Program-made: the position numbers and the translations under genes | The notes under the pieces: generated by a model | Told to the model about the DNA's origin: nothing | What the model saw: only the letters and a program-made list of their open reading frames with translations | Databases searched by the model: none | Part shown: one piece after another, positions 1-6,619 of the stretch | Layout: each line of letters starts with the position of its first letter | Numbering within the stretch: position 1 is the stretch's first letter | Assembly (NCBI GenBank): GCA_905370385.1 | Contig: CAJPKN010000060.1 | Coordinates: 1 to 8,970, forward strand | Length of the DNA stretch: 8,970 nt | Reading direction: 5' to 3' | Origin: Stomatobaculum longum | GTDB lineage: Bacteria > Bacillota > Clostridia > Lachnospirales > Lachnospiraceae

Positions 1-434
1 CGCTGGGTACCGCCGAAGCCCGGGGTAATGCCGAGGCCCACTTCCGGCTGACCGAAAATTGCCTGTTCCGCACAGATGCGGAAGTCACAGCTCATTGCGA
101 GCTCACAGCCGCCGCCGAGTGCAAAGCCGTTGACCGCCGCAATGACCGGCAGCGGGAAGGTCTCGATCATGCGGAACACATCGTTGCCCTTCTTGCCGAA
201 GGTCTCTCCGCCCTGTGCGTCAAGGCCCGACATCTCCGCGATGTCCGCGCCCGCGACAAAGGACTTCTGTCCCGCGCCGGTCACGATGACGCAGCGCACG
301 CTCTCGGTATCAATCGAATCAAAGGCTGCCTTTAAGTCGTCCAAGACTTCTGCGTTCAGCGCATTCAGCGCCTTCTCGCGGTCAATGGTCACAACGGCGA
401 TTGCGTCCTTTGTCTCACATCTCACATATCCCAT
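1..434 (-). CDS. crt: Enoyl-CoA hydratase / crotonase (3-hydroxybutyryl-CoA dehydratase), 3' end outside window
   Basis: Seen: reading down from ATG at 434-432, 144 complete codons stay open to the window edge, so the C-terminal part, probably somewhat under half of a roughly 260-residue crotonase, is missing. A Shine-Dalgarno GAGGAGAC ends 6 nt before the ATG. The protein starts MGYVRCETKDAIAVVTIDRE, has the oxyanion-hole motif AGADI at residues 61-65, the GGGCE motif at 107-111 and QPEVGLG from 129. E111 and E131 correspond to the two catalytic glutamates of crotonases (Glu144 and Glu164 in the rat enzyme). Known: this family hydrates crotonyl-CoA reversibly; in butyrate formation it works as the dehydratase of 3-hydroxybutyryl-CoA. 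Inferred: the location 64 bp downstream of a thiolase gene on the same strand supports the butyrate-pathway role rather than general fatty-acid oxidation. It probably shares the thiolase promoter, with hbd and bcd-etf possibly further on. Confidence 0.93.
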   Translation of the reverse strand, partial: MGYVRCETKDAIAVVTIDREKALNALNAEVLDDLKAAFDSIDTESVRCVIVTGAGQKSFVAGADIAEMSGLDAQGGETFGKKGNDVFRMIETFPLPVIAAVNGFALGGGCELAMSCDFRICAEQAIFGQPEVGLGITPGFGGTQ

Positions 435-462
435 GGTATCGTCTCCTCAAGTAAAACCAACC

Positions 463-490
463 GAGGGTCTCCGCATCGGCGAAGACCCTC
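463..490 (-). promoter_or_regulatory. Intercistronic stem-loop between thiolase and crt
   Basis: A perfect 8-bp inverted repeat (GAGGGTCT / AGACCCTC) encloses a 12-nt loop that can add a small CCG-ATG-CGG inner stem with a 3-nt bulge. It begins 8 nt after the thiolase stop codon and ends about 14 nt before the crt Shine-Dalgarno. On the minus strand it is followed by GGTTGGTTTTAC, a poor U-tract, so complete termination looks unlikely. It may protect the thiolase mRNA 3' end or lower crt expression relative to thiolase; the sequence cannot decide between these. Confidence 0.6.
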
Positions 491-498
491 CCGTCCGT

Positions 499-1683
499 TT
501 AGTTATACTGCTCGACAATCGTCGCGCAGCCCTGGCCGCCGCCGATGCAGAGCGTCGCAAGACCTCTCTTTGCGTTTCTGTGCTTCATCGCATAGAGCAG
601 GGTCACCAGGATACGGCAGCCGGAAGCGCCGATCGGGTGGCCGAGTGCAATCGCACCGCCGTTCACGTTGACCTTGGACATATCGAACTTGAGATCGCTT
701 GCAACCGCGAGCGACTGCGCCGCAAACGCCTCGTTCGACTCGACAAGGTCCAGATCCTGAACGCTGAGGCCGGTCTTCTTGAAGAGTCTGCCGGAAGCCT
801 CAACCGGGCCGATACCCATGATAGCCGGATCCACGCCACCCAGTGCGCCGCCGACCCAAACTGCCATCGGCTTCACACCGAGTTCCTTCGCCTTCTCCTC
901 GCTCATCACGACAATTGCCGCTGCGCCGTCATTGATACCGGAGGAGTTACCTGCGGTCACGATGCCGTCCTTCTTAAATGCCGGCTTCAGCTTGGAAAGG
1001 GACTCTGCCGTGGTTCCCTCACGCGGGCCCTCGTCCTTGTTGAAGAGAACGGTGCCCTTCTTGGACTTCAGCTCAACCGGGACAATCTCCTCATCGAAAG
1101 CGCCGTCTGCCTGTGCTGCGACTGCCTTCTGCTGGCTGGAAGCCGCGAACTCGTCGAGCTGCTCTCTGGTGAGACCGTATTTCTCTGCGACATTCTCCGC
1201 CGTGATACCCATGTGGTAGTCATTGAACGCATCCCAGAGGCCGTCGTTGACCATCGTATCGATCATGTTCGCATTGTTCATGCGGTAGCCGAAACGAGCC
1301 TTGGTCAGCGCGTACGGAGCCATGGACATGTTCTCCATGCCGCCTGCCACGACGATGTCGGCATCGCCCGCCTCAATCATCTGTGCCGCCATGTTGACGC
1401 AGTTCAGACCGGAACCGCAGACAATGTTCACGGTGACTGCCGTGGACGTGTACGGAAGGCCTGCCTTCAGTGCAGCCTGACGTGCCGGGTTCTGACCGAG
1501 AGCACCCTGCAACACATTGCCCATGTAGACGTGATCCACCTGCTCCGGCTTCACGCCCGCTCTCTGCAGAGCCTCCTTGATGACCAGAGCGCCAAGCTCC
1601 ACTGCGGGGGTTGCGCTGAGGCCTCCGCCCATCTTGCCGATTGCGGTGCGGCATGCGCCTGCAAGAACAATTCTCTTCGCCAT
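499..1683 (-). CDS. thlA: Acetyl-CoA C-acetyltransferase (thiolase II)
   Basis: This enzyme condenses two acetyl-CoA into acetoacetyl-CoA, the first committed step of cytoplasmic butyrate formation. The 394-residue product has the usual length of biosynthetic thiolases. Seen: the nucleophilic cysteine is C89 in NIVCGSGL, the catalytic histidine is H349 in [10 protein letters not shown], and the second cysteine, the acid/base residue, is C379 in LCIGGGQG; these positions fall within one residue of the well-studied Zoogloea enzyme. The motif GGMENMS is also present. An in-frame ATG 48 bases further upstream exists, but the start at 1683 is chosen because AAGGAGG lies 8 nt before it and the protein then begins MAKRIVLAG as family members do. 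It is the first gene of a minus-strand unit with crt, diverging from but. The symbol could equally be thl or atoB; biosynthetic direction is inferred from the neighbours. Confidence 0.96.
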   Translation of the reverse strand: MAKRIVLAGACRTAIGKMGGGLSATPAVELGALVIKEALQRAGVKPEQVDHVYMGNVLQGALGQNPARQAALKAGLPYTSTAVTVNIVCGSGLNCVNMAAQMIEAGDADIVVAGGMENMSMAPYALTKARFGYRMNNANMIDTMVNDGLWDAFNDYHMGITAENVAEKYGLTREQLDEFAASSQQKAVAAQADGAFDEEIVPVELKSKKGTVLFNKDEGPREGTTAESLSKLKPAFKKDGIVTAGNSSGINDGAAAIVVMSEEKAKELGVKPMAVWVGGALGGVDPAIMGIGPVEASGRLFKKTGLSVQDLDLVESNEAFAAQSLAVASDLKFDMSKVNVNGGAIALGHPIGASGCRILVTLLYAMKHRNAKRGLATLCIGGGQGCATIVEQYN

Positions 1684-1767
1684 ATCCGGTTCCTCCTTAA
1701 ATATGCATGCTGTGCAAGTTGTCCCAAGCATGAGAACACATACTCTCAGCCTTTAAGACTTATGGCA

Positions 1768-1797
1768 ATAATATCGCGAAAACGGCCTTTTTGTCAA
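1768..1797 (-). promoter_or_regulatory. Sigma-A-type promoter of the thl-crt unit
   Basis: On the minus strand a perfect -35 box TTGACA (1797-1792) is followed after 18 bp by TATTAT (1773-1768), five of six matches to the -10 consensus. Transcription would start near 1761, giving a leader of about 77 nt before the thiolase ATG. This is the best promoter match in the window, consistent with strong expression of a central fermentative pathway. Confidence 0.8.
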
Positions 1798-1802
1798 ATC
1801 GG

Positions 1803-1820
1803 CTTGTGCCTTTTCACAAG
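1803..1820. promoter_or_regulatory. Perfect inverted repeat, candidate operator for thl-crt
   Basis: CTTGTG and CACAAG form a perfect 6-bp dyad with a 6-bp centre. It lies 5 bp upstream of the thiolase -35 box and downstream of the -10 of the possible second promoter. The half-site TTGTG...CACAA is the one used by the NADH-sensing repressor Rex in many Gram-positive bacteria, and clostridial thl-crt operons are known Rex targets. However, the typical Rex site has 8 bp between TTGTG and CACAA, and here there are 6. The regulator therefore remains open. Confidence 0.45.
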
Positions 1821-1826
1821 TAACTA

Positions 1827-1854
1827 TTTGTAGCCGTTTTGCCGTTTCTGTCAA
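1827..1854 (-). promoter_or_regulatory. Possible second upstream promoter toward thl-crt
   Basis: A second perfect TTGACA (1854-1849) is followed after 16 bp by TACAAA (1832-1827), four of six matches to the -10 consensus. The spacing is short and the -10 is weak. The box sits about 57 bp upstream of the main -35 in a locally similar sequence, so it may be a real tandem promoter or a chance or duplicated -35 element. Confidence 0.3.
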
Positions 1855-1952
1855 TTCTTGCGATTTTTCTCTCACTTGTTGCGCTTGTCTTCTGCGTTAT
1901 CTTGCCGAGTTTATCTCTTTTATTGCTCTTTTCTCCGATACGGGCTTCCGCG

Positions 1953-1981
1953 TTGAAAAGAGCGCTTCGGAATGTTACACT
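1953..1981 (+). promoter_or_regulatory. Sigma-A-type promoter of but
   Basis: TTGAAA (1953-1958) and TACACT (1976-1981) are separated by exactly 17 bp, and a TG one base before the -10 box makes it an extended -10 promoter. The expected start near 1988 gives a leader of about 57 nt. A short dyad TTCCG/CGGAA (1946-1950 and 1968-1972) brackets the -35 box; it is too short to call an operator with confidence. Confidence 0.7.
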
Positions 1982-2044
1982 GGAGCTAAATATTTTATTC
2001 ATACTGCTGAAACTGTGCTGTTTGAAAAAGCCACGGAGGTCAAA

Positions 2045-3391
2045 ATGAACATTCACGAAGCATACAAACAGAAACTGGTGAGCGCGGAACAGGCCGCGGC
2101 ACTCGTTCAGTCCGGCGACTGGATTGACTACGGCTGGTGTGTCGGCACGCCGGTCGCGATTGACAAGGCGCTGGCGCGCCGCATGCCGGAGCTTTCCGAC
2201 GTCAAGATTCGCGGCGGTGTCCTGGTGCGGAAGCCCTCCATCTTTGAGATTGAGAACCCGGCCGAGCACTTCTGCTGGAACTCCTGGCACCTCGGCGGCT
2301 GGGAGAGAAAGGCGGTCTCCGAGGGCTTCGGCTTCTTTAACCCGATGCGCTATGCGGAGCTCCCGCGCTTCTACCGCGAGGACAATATCGAGAAGCCGGC
2401 GGTTGCCTTCCTGCAGGTGGCGCCCATGGACGAGCACGGCTACTTCAACTTCGGTCCGCAGGCCTCCCACCTCGCTGCGATGTGCGCTTCCGCGGGCAAG
2501 GTCGTGGTCGAGGTCAACAAGAACCAGCCGGTCTGCCTCGGCGGCTTTGAGAACGCCATCCACATCTCCGATGTCGACTTCATCGTAGAGGGCGAGAACG
2601 ATCCCATGCAGGAGCTCGGCGCGGGCGCACCCCCGACCGAGGTGGACCGCGAAGTTGCGCGTCTCATCGTGGAGCAGATTCCGAACGGCGCCTGCCTCCA
2701 GCTGGGCATCGGCGGCATGCCGAACACCGTTGGCAGCATGATTGCGGCATCCGACTTAAAGGATCTCGGCGTGCACACCGAGATGTATGTCGACGCCTTT
2801 GTGGATCTCTACGACGCAGGCAAGATCACGAACCTCAGAAAGCCCTTCGACAAGGGACGTGAAGTCTATGCCTTCGCGGCCGGCACGAAGAAGCTCTACG
2901 ACCACTTAAACAACAACCCGGGCTGCATGAGCGCGCCGGTCGACTACACGAATAACCCCTATGTGATCGGCCAGATCGACAACTTTATCTCGATCAACAA
3001 CGCCGTGGATATGGACCTCTTCGGTCAGGTCAATGCGGAGTCCGCGGGTCCGAAACAGATTTCCGGCACCGGCGGTCAGCTCGACTTTGTGCTCGGCGCT
3101 TATCTCTCGAAGGGCGGCAAGAGCTTTATCTGCATGAGCTCCTCCTTTGAGACCAAGACCGGCGAGAGAAAATCCCGCATCCGCGCAACCCTGACCCCGG
3201 GTTCCACGGTCTCCGATCCGAGAACCGCGGTTCACTACCTCGTGACCGAGTACGGCATGGTCAACTTAAAGGGCGTGACCAACTGGCAGAGAGCGGAGCG
3301 CATCATCTCGATCGCGCATCCGGACTTCCGCGACGAGCTCATTCAGGAAGCGGAGAAGATGCACATCTGGAGAAAGAGCAACAAGCGCTGA
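2045..3391 (+). CDS. but: Butyryl-CoA:acetate CoA-transferase
   Basis: This enzyme transfers CoA from butyryl-CoA to acetate, releasing butyrate and regenerating acetyl-CoA: the final step of butyrate formation in many gut and oral Clostridia. The 448-residue product belongs to the acetyl-CoA hydrolase / 4-hydroxybutyrate CoA-transferase family. Seen: DYGWCVGTP near residue 28, [12 protein letters not shown] near 156, [12 protein letters not shown] at 219-230, [11 protein letters not shown] from 244 with the probable catalytic glutamate E246, [19 protein letters not shown], and the C-terminal EAEKMHIWR. From memory this set of motifs, including the ending, closely matches Roseburia-type But; relatives acting on 4-hydroxybutyrate or propionyl-CoA are the main alternative. 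The start at 2045 has GGAGG 5 nt upstream; the in-frame ATG at 2015 lacks a comparable site. It stands alone on its strand, diverging from thl-crt and converging with the suf operon. Confidence 0.93.
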   Translation: MNIHEAYKQKLVSAEQAAALVQSGDWIDYGWCVGTPVAIDKALARRMPELSDVKIRGGVLVRKPSIFEIENPAEHFCWNSWHLGGWERKAVSEGFGFFNPMRYAELPRFYREDNIEKPAVAFLQVAPMDEHGYFNFGPQASHLAAMCASAGKVVVEVNKNQPVCLGGFENAIHISDVDFIVEGENDPMQELGAGAPPTEVDREVARLIVEQIPNGACLQLGIGGMPNTVGSMIAASDLKDLGVHTEMYVDAFVDLYDAGKITNLRKPFDKGREVYAFAAGTKKLYDHLNNNPGCMSAPVDYTNNPYVIGQIDNFISINNAVDMDLFGQVNAESAGPKQISGTGGQLDFVLGAYLSKGGKSFICMSSSFETKTGERKSRIRATLTPGSTVSDPRTAVHYLVTEYGMVNLKGVTNWQRAERIISIAHPDFRDELIQEAEKMHIWRKSNKR

Positions 3392-3501
3392 GATATATCT
3401 TATGTCCACTGGGCTGCCACCGTCCAAACCGGGCAGTGGCTGGATGACAACAAAGCCTTGAGCTTTTCACTGTTTCCCGCGTGCGTCATATGGATATAAC
3501 A

Positions 3502-3540
3502 AAAAGAAGCTACCGCAAGTTATTTGCGGTAGCTTCTTTT
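3502..3540. terminator. Bidirectional rho-independent terminator
   Basis: A perfect 17-bp inverted repeat (3502-3518 and 3524-3540) with a 5-nt loop: a GC-containing core GAAGCTACCGCAA flanked by A-run and T-run, so either strand ends in a U-tract. It begins 11 nt past the stop codon of the last suf-operon gene on the minus strand and about 110 nt past the but stop on the plus strand. It can therefore end both convergent units. The 110 bp between but and this element hold only weak dyads (for example CCACTG/CAGTGG near 3405-3440) and no gene I can support. Confidence 0.92.
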
Positions 3541-3551
3541 AGATCGCTGAC

Positions 3552-3782
3552 TTATTTCATCTTCTTCAATTCTTCGATCAAGTCCAAGTCCGACTTTAAG
3601 ACGCGCATGTTGGTGCTCACGGTCTCCTCGCCGGGTTTCGTGACACTGATTTCAAGTACGGTGCCCTCTGTCAGGCCGCCCGCAAAGTGGGTGCGGAAAA
3701 AGGCGCTCACCTTGGGGTGATTCTTCTGAAACTTCTTGTTCATGCCGAAGAGCTTCATAAGCTGCAGTGGATTCAGTCCCAT
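3552..3782 (-). CDS. Uncharacterised 76-residue protein, last gene of the suf operon
   Basis: I do not recognise a named family. The protein starts MGLNPLQLMKLFGMNKKFQK; residues 1-24 are likely helical and basic (K10, K16, K17, K20, K24), followed by HPKV and FFRTHF (28-33). From about residue 38, EGTVLEISVTKPGEETVSTNMRV suggests two beta strands joined by a turn, then a C-terminal acidic-to-basic helix ending ELKKMK. There is no cysteine, signal peptide or membrane segment, so direct cluster ligation by cysteine is excluded. Its ATG directly follows the sufU stop codon (TAA-ATG), with GAGGA about 7 nt upstream inside sufU, so it is probably translationally coupled. The terminator follows 11 nt after its stop. 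Reality as a gene is well supported by this fit and by codon use like its neighbours; the function is unknown. A role linked to Fe-S assembly is only a guess from location. Confidence 0.85.
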   Translation of the reverse strand: MGLNPLQLMKLFGMNKKFQKNHPKVSAFFRTHFAGGLTEGTVLEISVTKPGEETVSTNMRVLKSDLDLIEELKKMK

Positions 3783-4235
3783 TTACTTGTCCTCGGTGGT
3801 TACGGGACTTGCATTCCCGTTCAGCATCTCTTCCATGGTGTGCCAGCCGAGCACCGCGCACTTGACGCGCGCCGGCATGTGGGAGATGTCCTTTAAGACA
3901 CCCGCTTCTTCGAGTTCTTCTCTCTCTTCCTCGGTAATGCTGCCCTTAATCATGCGGAAAAAGATCTCCGCGAGGCGCTTTGCCTCTGCCTCGGTCTTAC
4001 CGATCACAAGGTCCAGCATCATATCCGCCGAGGCCTGGGAGACCGCGCAGCCGTCGCCGACAAAACCACCGTCCTCGATCACGCCGTCTACAACCTTGAG
4101 CTTTAAGATGATGTCGTCGCCGCAGCTCGGGTTCACCCCCTCCAGAACCAGGTTCGCGTCCGGAAGGTCGCGCTTGTTGCCCGGGTGGAGGTTGTGGTCC
4201 GTCAAAATCTCATTGTAAAAAATCTTATTGTCCAT
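3783..4235 (-). CDS. sufU: SufU, zinc-dependent sulfurtransferase of the SUF system
   Basis: SufU accepts the persulfide sulfur from SufS and passes it toward the SufBCD scaffold; in Bacillus it is a zinc protein rather than a scaffold. The 150-residue product fits the family (about 147 in B. subtilis). Seen: NPSCGDD with C38 and D40, GDGCAVSQAS with C63, and KCAVLGWHTM with C126, matching the zinc/sulfur-transfer ligands C41, D43, C66 and C128 of the Bacillus protein. The insert between the second and third cysteine that separates SufU from IscU is also visible (residues about 80-120, with IKGSITEEEREELEE). The start is set at ATG 4235 because AGGAG ends 5 nt before it; a GTG at 4241 overlapping the sufS stop would itself lie in that ribosome site. 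It sits 2 nt after sufS and its stop touches the next ATG, as expected for obligate partners. Confidence 0.95.
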   Translation of the reverse strand: MDNKIFYNEILTDHNLHPGNKRDLPDANLVLEGVNPSCGDDIILKLKVVDGVIEDGGFVGDGCAVSQASADMMLDLVIGKTEAEAKRLAEIFFRMIKGSITEEEREELEEAGVLKDISHMPARVKCAVLGWHTMEEMLNGNASPVTTEDK

Positions 4236-4237
4236 GC

Positions 4238-5479
4238 TCACTCCTGATAGCCCATCTCACGGCGCACGCCGCCGATGCTCTCAACGAGGCGATCCAGCTC
4301 GTCCTCGGTATTGTAAAATGCAAAGCTTGCCCGCGTTGTGGAGGGCGTCTTCATAAACTGCATGAGCGGCTGCGCGCAGTGGTGACCCGCGCGTATGTTC
4401 ACCCTGTGCGAGTCAAGGATGGCCGCAATGTCGTGCGGGTGCACGCCCTCAATCGTGAAGGTGAAGATGCCGTGGTGCGCAGTGCCGTCCTTCGGCCCGA
4501 GGATTCTGAGATGCGGAATTGCCGAGAGCTTTTCCATCGCGAGACGGCTCAAATGCTCCTCGCGCTCCAAAATCTTATCCCAGCCGAGCTGCTTGTAATA
4601 TTCAATCGCCGCATGCAGGCCGACCGCCCCGCCCACATTGACCGTGCCGGCCTCAAACTTGTGCGGGAGCTCCGCCCAGGTCGCCTTCTCGCGGCTCACG
4701 TACTCAATCATCTCGCCGCCAAAGAGGAAGGGCGGCATTTTCTCAAGCAGTTCCTTCTTGCCGTAGAGTACGCCTATGCCCATGGGCGCCAGCATCTTGT
4801 GTCCCGAGAAAACGAGGAAATCGGCGCCGAGCTCGGTCACATCGACCGGAATATGCGGCACGGACTGTGCGCCGTCCAGGACAAAGAGGCTGCCGTTCTC
4901 GTGCGCAATCCGCGCAAAGGTCTTCACATCGTTTTTCACGCCGAGCACGTTCGAGATGTGAGTCATCGAGACCAGCTTGGTCTTCGGGCTCAGCATGCTG
5001 CGGAAATTTTCTTCCGAGATATAACCCTCTTCATCCGGCTCGAGGAACTTAAGAACCGCGCCTCTCCGCGCAGCCGCCTGCTGCCAGGGAATCAGGTTCG
5101 AGTGGTGCTCCATGATCGTAATCAGGATTTCATCGCCCTCGTTTAAGAAGGCCTCGCCCGCCGAGTAAGCGATCAGGTTCAAGCTCTCGCTCGCGTTTCG
5201 CGTGAAAATAATCTCCTGAATGCTTCCCGCTCCGATAAACGCGCGCACCGCTTCCCGCGCATCCTCATACGCCTCGGTCGCCTTGACCGATAGCTCGTAG
5301 AGACCGCGCAGCGGGTTCGCGTTTTCTTCCAGATAGTAATGCTGCATCGCGCGGAGCACGCTCTCCGGCTTCTGCGTTGTCGCAGAGTTATCGAGGTAGG
5401 CAATCTCCGGATGTCCGTCAATCAGCGGAAAGTCCTTTCGAATCCGCAGGTCCTCCGCTCTTCTCTCTTCGTTCGTCAT
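4238..5479 (-). CDS. sufS: SufS, PLP-dependent cysteine desulfurase
   Basis: SufS removes sulfur from L-cysteine, giving alanine and an enzyme-bound persulfide that SufU collects. The 413-residue product is a typical class-V aminotransferase-fold group II desulfurase. Seen: LDNSATTQKP (29-38), the PLP-stacking histidine in EHHSN (H125), the cofactor-binding LDGAQ (201-205), the Schiff-base lysine K228 in SGHKMLAP, and the persulfide cysteine C368 in RAGHHCAQPLM. The short segment around C368 is of the SufS type, not the long flexible loop of IscS/NifS. Residues 54-66 read NPLRGLYELSVKA, where many SufS have a VHRG-type sequence; this is variation near the substrate entrance, not a loss of a catalytic residue. 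The start codon overlaps the sufD stop as ATGA, with TGAGGA 3 nt upstream, encoded by the acidic tail of SufD. It lies directly before sufU. Confidence 0.96.
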   Translation of the reverse strand: MTNEERRAEDLRIRKDFPLIDGHPEIAYLDNSATTQKPESVLRAMQHYYLEENANPLRGLYELSVKATEAYEDAREAVRAFIGAGSIQEIIFTRNASESLNLIAYSAGEAFLNEGDEILITIMEHHSNLIPWQQAAARRGAVLKFLEPDEEGYISEENFRSMLSPKTKLVSMTHISNVLGVKNDVKTFARIAHENGSLFVLDGAQSVPHIPVDVTELGADFLVFSGHKMLAPMGIGVLYGKKELLEKMPPFLFGGEMIEYVSREKATWAELPHKFEAGTVNVGGAVGLHAAIEYYKQLGWDKILEREEHLSRLAMEKLSAIPHLRILGPKDGTAHHGIFTFTIEGVHPHDIAAILDSHRVNIRAGHHCAQPLMQFMKTPSTTRASFAFYNTEDELDRLVESIGGVRREMGYQE

Positions 5480-6609
5480 CTGTCCTCACGCTCCTCTTCG
5501 TCCTCAAACTCCAGTAGGTCGTGGCGCGTCTTGGCATCCGGAATTTTCCGAACAATCGCGTCGATTCTCGCCTTCGCCATCATCTCGTAAATTTCATCCT
5601 TCTGCATGCCGCGGGACTCCATGTAGAAGAGCAGGTCCTCATCCAGGCGGCCTATGGTCGCGCCGTGGTTGCCCACCACATCGTCCTCGCTGCAGAGAAT
5701 AATCGGGAGCGAACGGTTCTCGACCGTCTCGTCCATGAGAAGCACATCCTCGGTCTCGTTGCCCTCACTGCCGGAGCAGCCGTTGCGGAGGTCTATGCTG
5801 TCGCGGAACACCTTCTTCGCGTGACCGCGCAGTATGCCCTTGCCGTGAATCTCCGCCCCCGTCTTCTTGCCGCTGTGGATGCTCTCGTAGTTAAAGTCGT
5901 AGTGCGCGCGATCTTCGCCGACATAGCCCACATCGACCGCGAGCTGAGAGCGATCTCCCTCCATCGCGGAACTGAAGCCCTGGTACACATGCTTGCCGGA
6001 GAGCACCAGGTGAATCACGCGGAGCTCCGCATCCTTTGCGCAGACCGCGCCGACATCGTTCAAAAAGGTGTAGCCGCTGCCCGCGCGCACCAGCTGCACA
6101 AGGGTGAGCTTTGCGCCTTCTCCGAGCGTCACCTTGGTCTGTACGCCCGCGAGTCCCTTTGCATCTGCCTCCGAGAGGTAGTCCATGACCACCGTAAGCG
6201 AGCTCTCGCGCTCCAAATTGAGTTCCACCTGTGCGAACTTTCCGGCCTTTGCCGGCGTGCCGCTCGCCTTCTCGCCTTTCACGCTGTTGCGTCCGCGCGG
6301 GTTATACTCCTGCCCTGCGTCCGGCAGACGGAAGGAGAGGCGAAGCGCATCCCGCTCCGCAATCTCCTGTCCCTCCGGGACCGTACAAATCAGAACCGGA
6401 AGCTTTGCCGCGGCGAGTGCCTCGCCGAACTCCGCGCCGCCGCCGGTGCGCAGCGGCTTTGCCGCGACCCCGTTTAATTTTTCAACGCGCACGCCCTCCG
6501 GCAGTTCGATTGCCGGGGAAAGGCGCTCCATCGCGGGGAGGTCTAAGAGCTCCCCGCCGTTCATTTTGAGCCAACTGTAAGTCGGGCTCGCCAAGGTATT
6601 AAATTTCAT
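5476..6609 (-). CDS. sufD: SufD, Fe-S scaffold complex subunit
   Basis: SufD pairs with SufB and, with the ATPase SufC, forms the SufBCD complex on which clusters are assembled. The 377-residue protein begins with the characteristic N-terminal PTYSWLKMNG (residues 9-18), has a poorly conserved middle, and ends in the core beta-helix region: YNPRGRNSV-like linker, FRDSIDLRNGCSGSEGNETEDVLLMD, then GNHGATIGRLDED with H315 in the position of the functional histidine (H360) of E. coli SufD. The cysteine that E. coli has two residues earlier is asparagine here. The C-terminus is strongly acidic (EFEDEEEREDR), and its GAG/GAC codons supply the sufS ribosome site. The start at 6609 is well fixed by AAGGAGG ending 5 nt upstream, which overlaps the sufB stop codon. 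The stop overlaps the sufS start by 4 nt. Confidence 0.94.
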   Translation of the reverse strand: MKFNTLASPTYSWLKMNGGELLDLPAMERLSPAIELPEGVRVEKLNGVAAKPLRTGGGAEFGEALAAAKLPVLICTVPEGQEIAERDALRLSFRLPDAGQEYNPRGRNSVKGEKASGTPAKAGKFAQVELNLERESSLTVVMDYLSEADAKGLAGVQTKVTLGEGAKLTLVQLVRAGSGYTFLNDVGAVCAKDAELRVIHLVLSGKHVYQGFSSAMEGDRSQLAVDVGYVGEDRAHYDFNYESIHSGKKTGAEIHGKGILRGHAKKVFRDSIDLRNGCSGSEGNETEDVLLMDETVENRSLPIILCSEDDVVGNHGATIGRLDEDLLFYMESRGMQKDEIYEMMAKARIDAIVRKIPDAKTRHDLLEFEDEEEREDR

Positions 6610-6619
6610 CTCGCCCTCC

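Larger units (their letters stand above)
1684..2044. other. Divergent thl/but control region without a gene
   Basis: These 361 bp between the thiolase and but starts are visibly poorer in GC than the genes. The stretch around 1845-1940 is rich in pyrimidines on the plus strand (purines on the minus strand). It holds one strong and one doubtful promoter toward thiolase, one promoter toward but, and a perfect inverted repeat. Open frames crossing it, such as a TTG-started hydrophobic 69-codon frame from 1839 on the plus strand, have no ribosome binding site and run through the but promoter, so I treat the region as regulatory only. Confidence 0.7.

Noticed and set aside
76..1833. 585-codon open frame on the plus strand opposite thiolase and crt
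   Set aside because: It lies opposite two genes with complete catalytic motifs, is full of Arg, His, Cys and Leu as expected from reversed GC-rich codons, shows no domain and has no plausible ribosome site.
1839..2048. TTG-started hydrophobic 69-codon frame upstream of but, resembling a membrane leader peptide
   Set aside because: Hydrophobicity follows from the T-rich sequence; there is no Shine-Dalgarno, and the frame runs through the but promoter and past the but start.
1814..2563. 249-codon minus-strand frame overlapping the 5' half of but and the intergenic region
   Set aside because: It is antisense to but, its tail is Lys-rich only because of the purine-rich strand, and no internal ATG has a ribosome site.
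3452..3466. AAAGC-N5-GCTTT dyad followed by TTC, a possible early terminator for but
   Set aside because: The stem is only 5 bp, mostly A-T, with almost no U-tract; the hairpin at 3502-3540 is far stronger.
2045..5479. Repeated TTA-AAG (Leu-Lys) codon pairs in otherwise GC-rich genes, as a possible regulatory or transfer signal
   Set aside because: They occur in crt, but, sufU and the small gene, yet many Leu-Lys pairs in thl, sufB and sufC use CTG or CTC; this looks like ordinary codon-context variation.
4379..6477. Long plus-strand open frames (255 and 318 codons) opposite sufS and sufD
   Set aside because: Antisense frames with compositional bias only; the opposite strand carries well-supported suf genes with matching ribosome sites.
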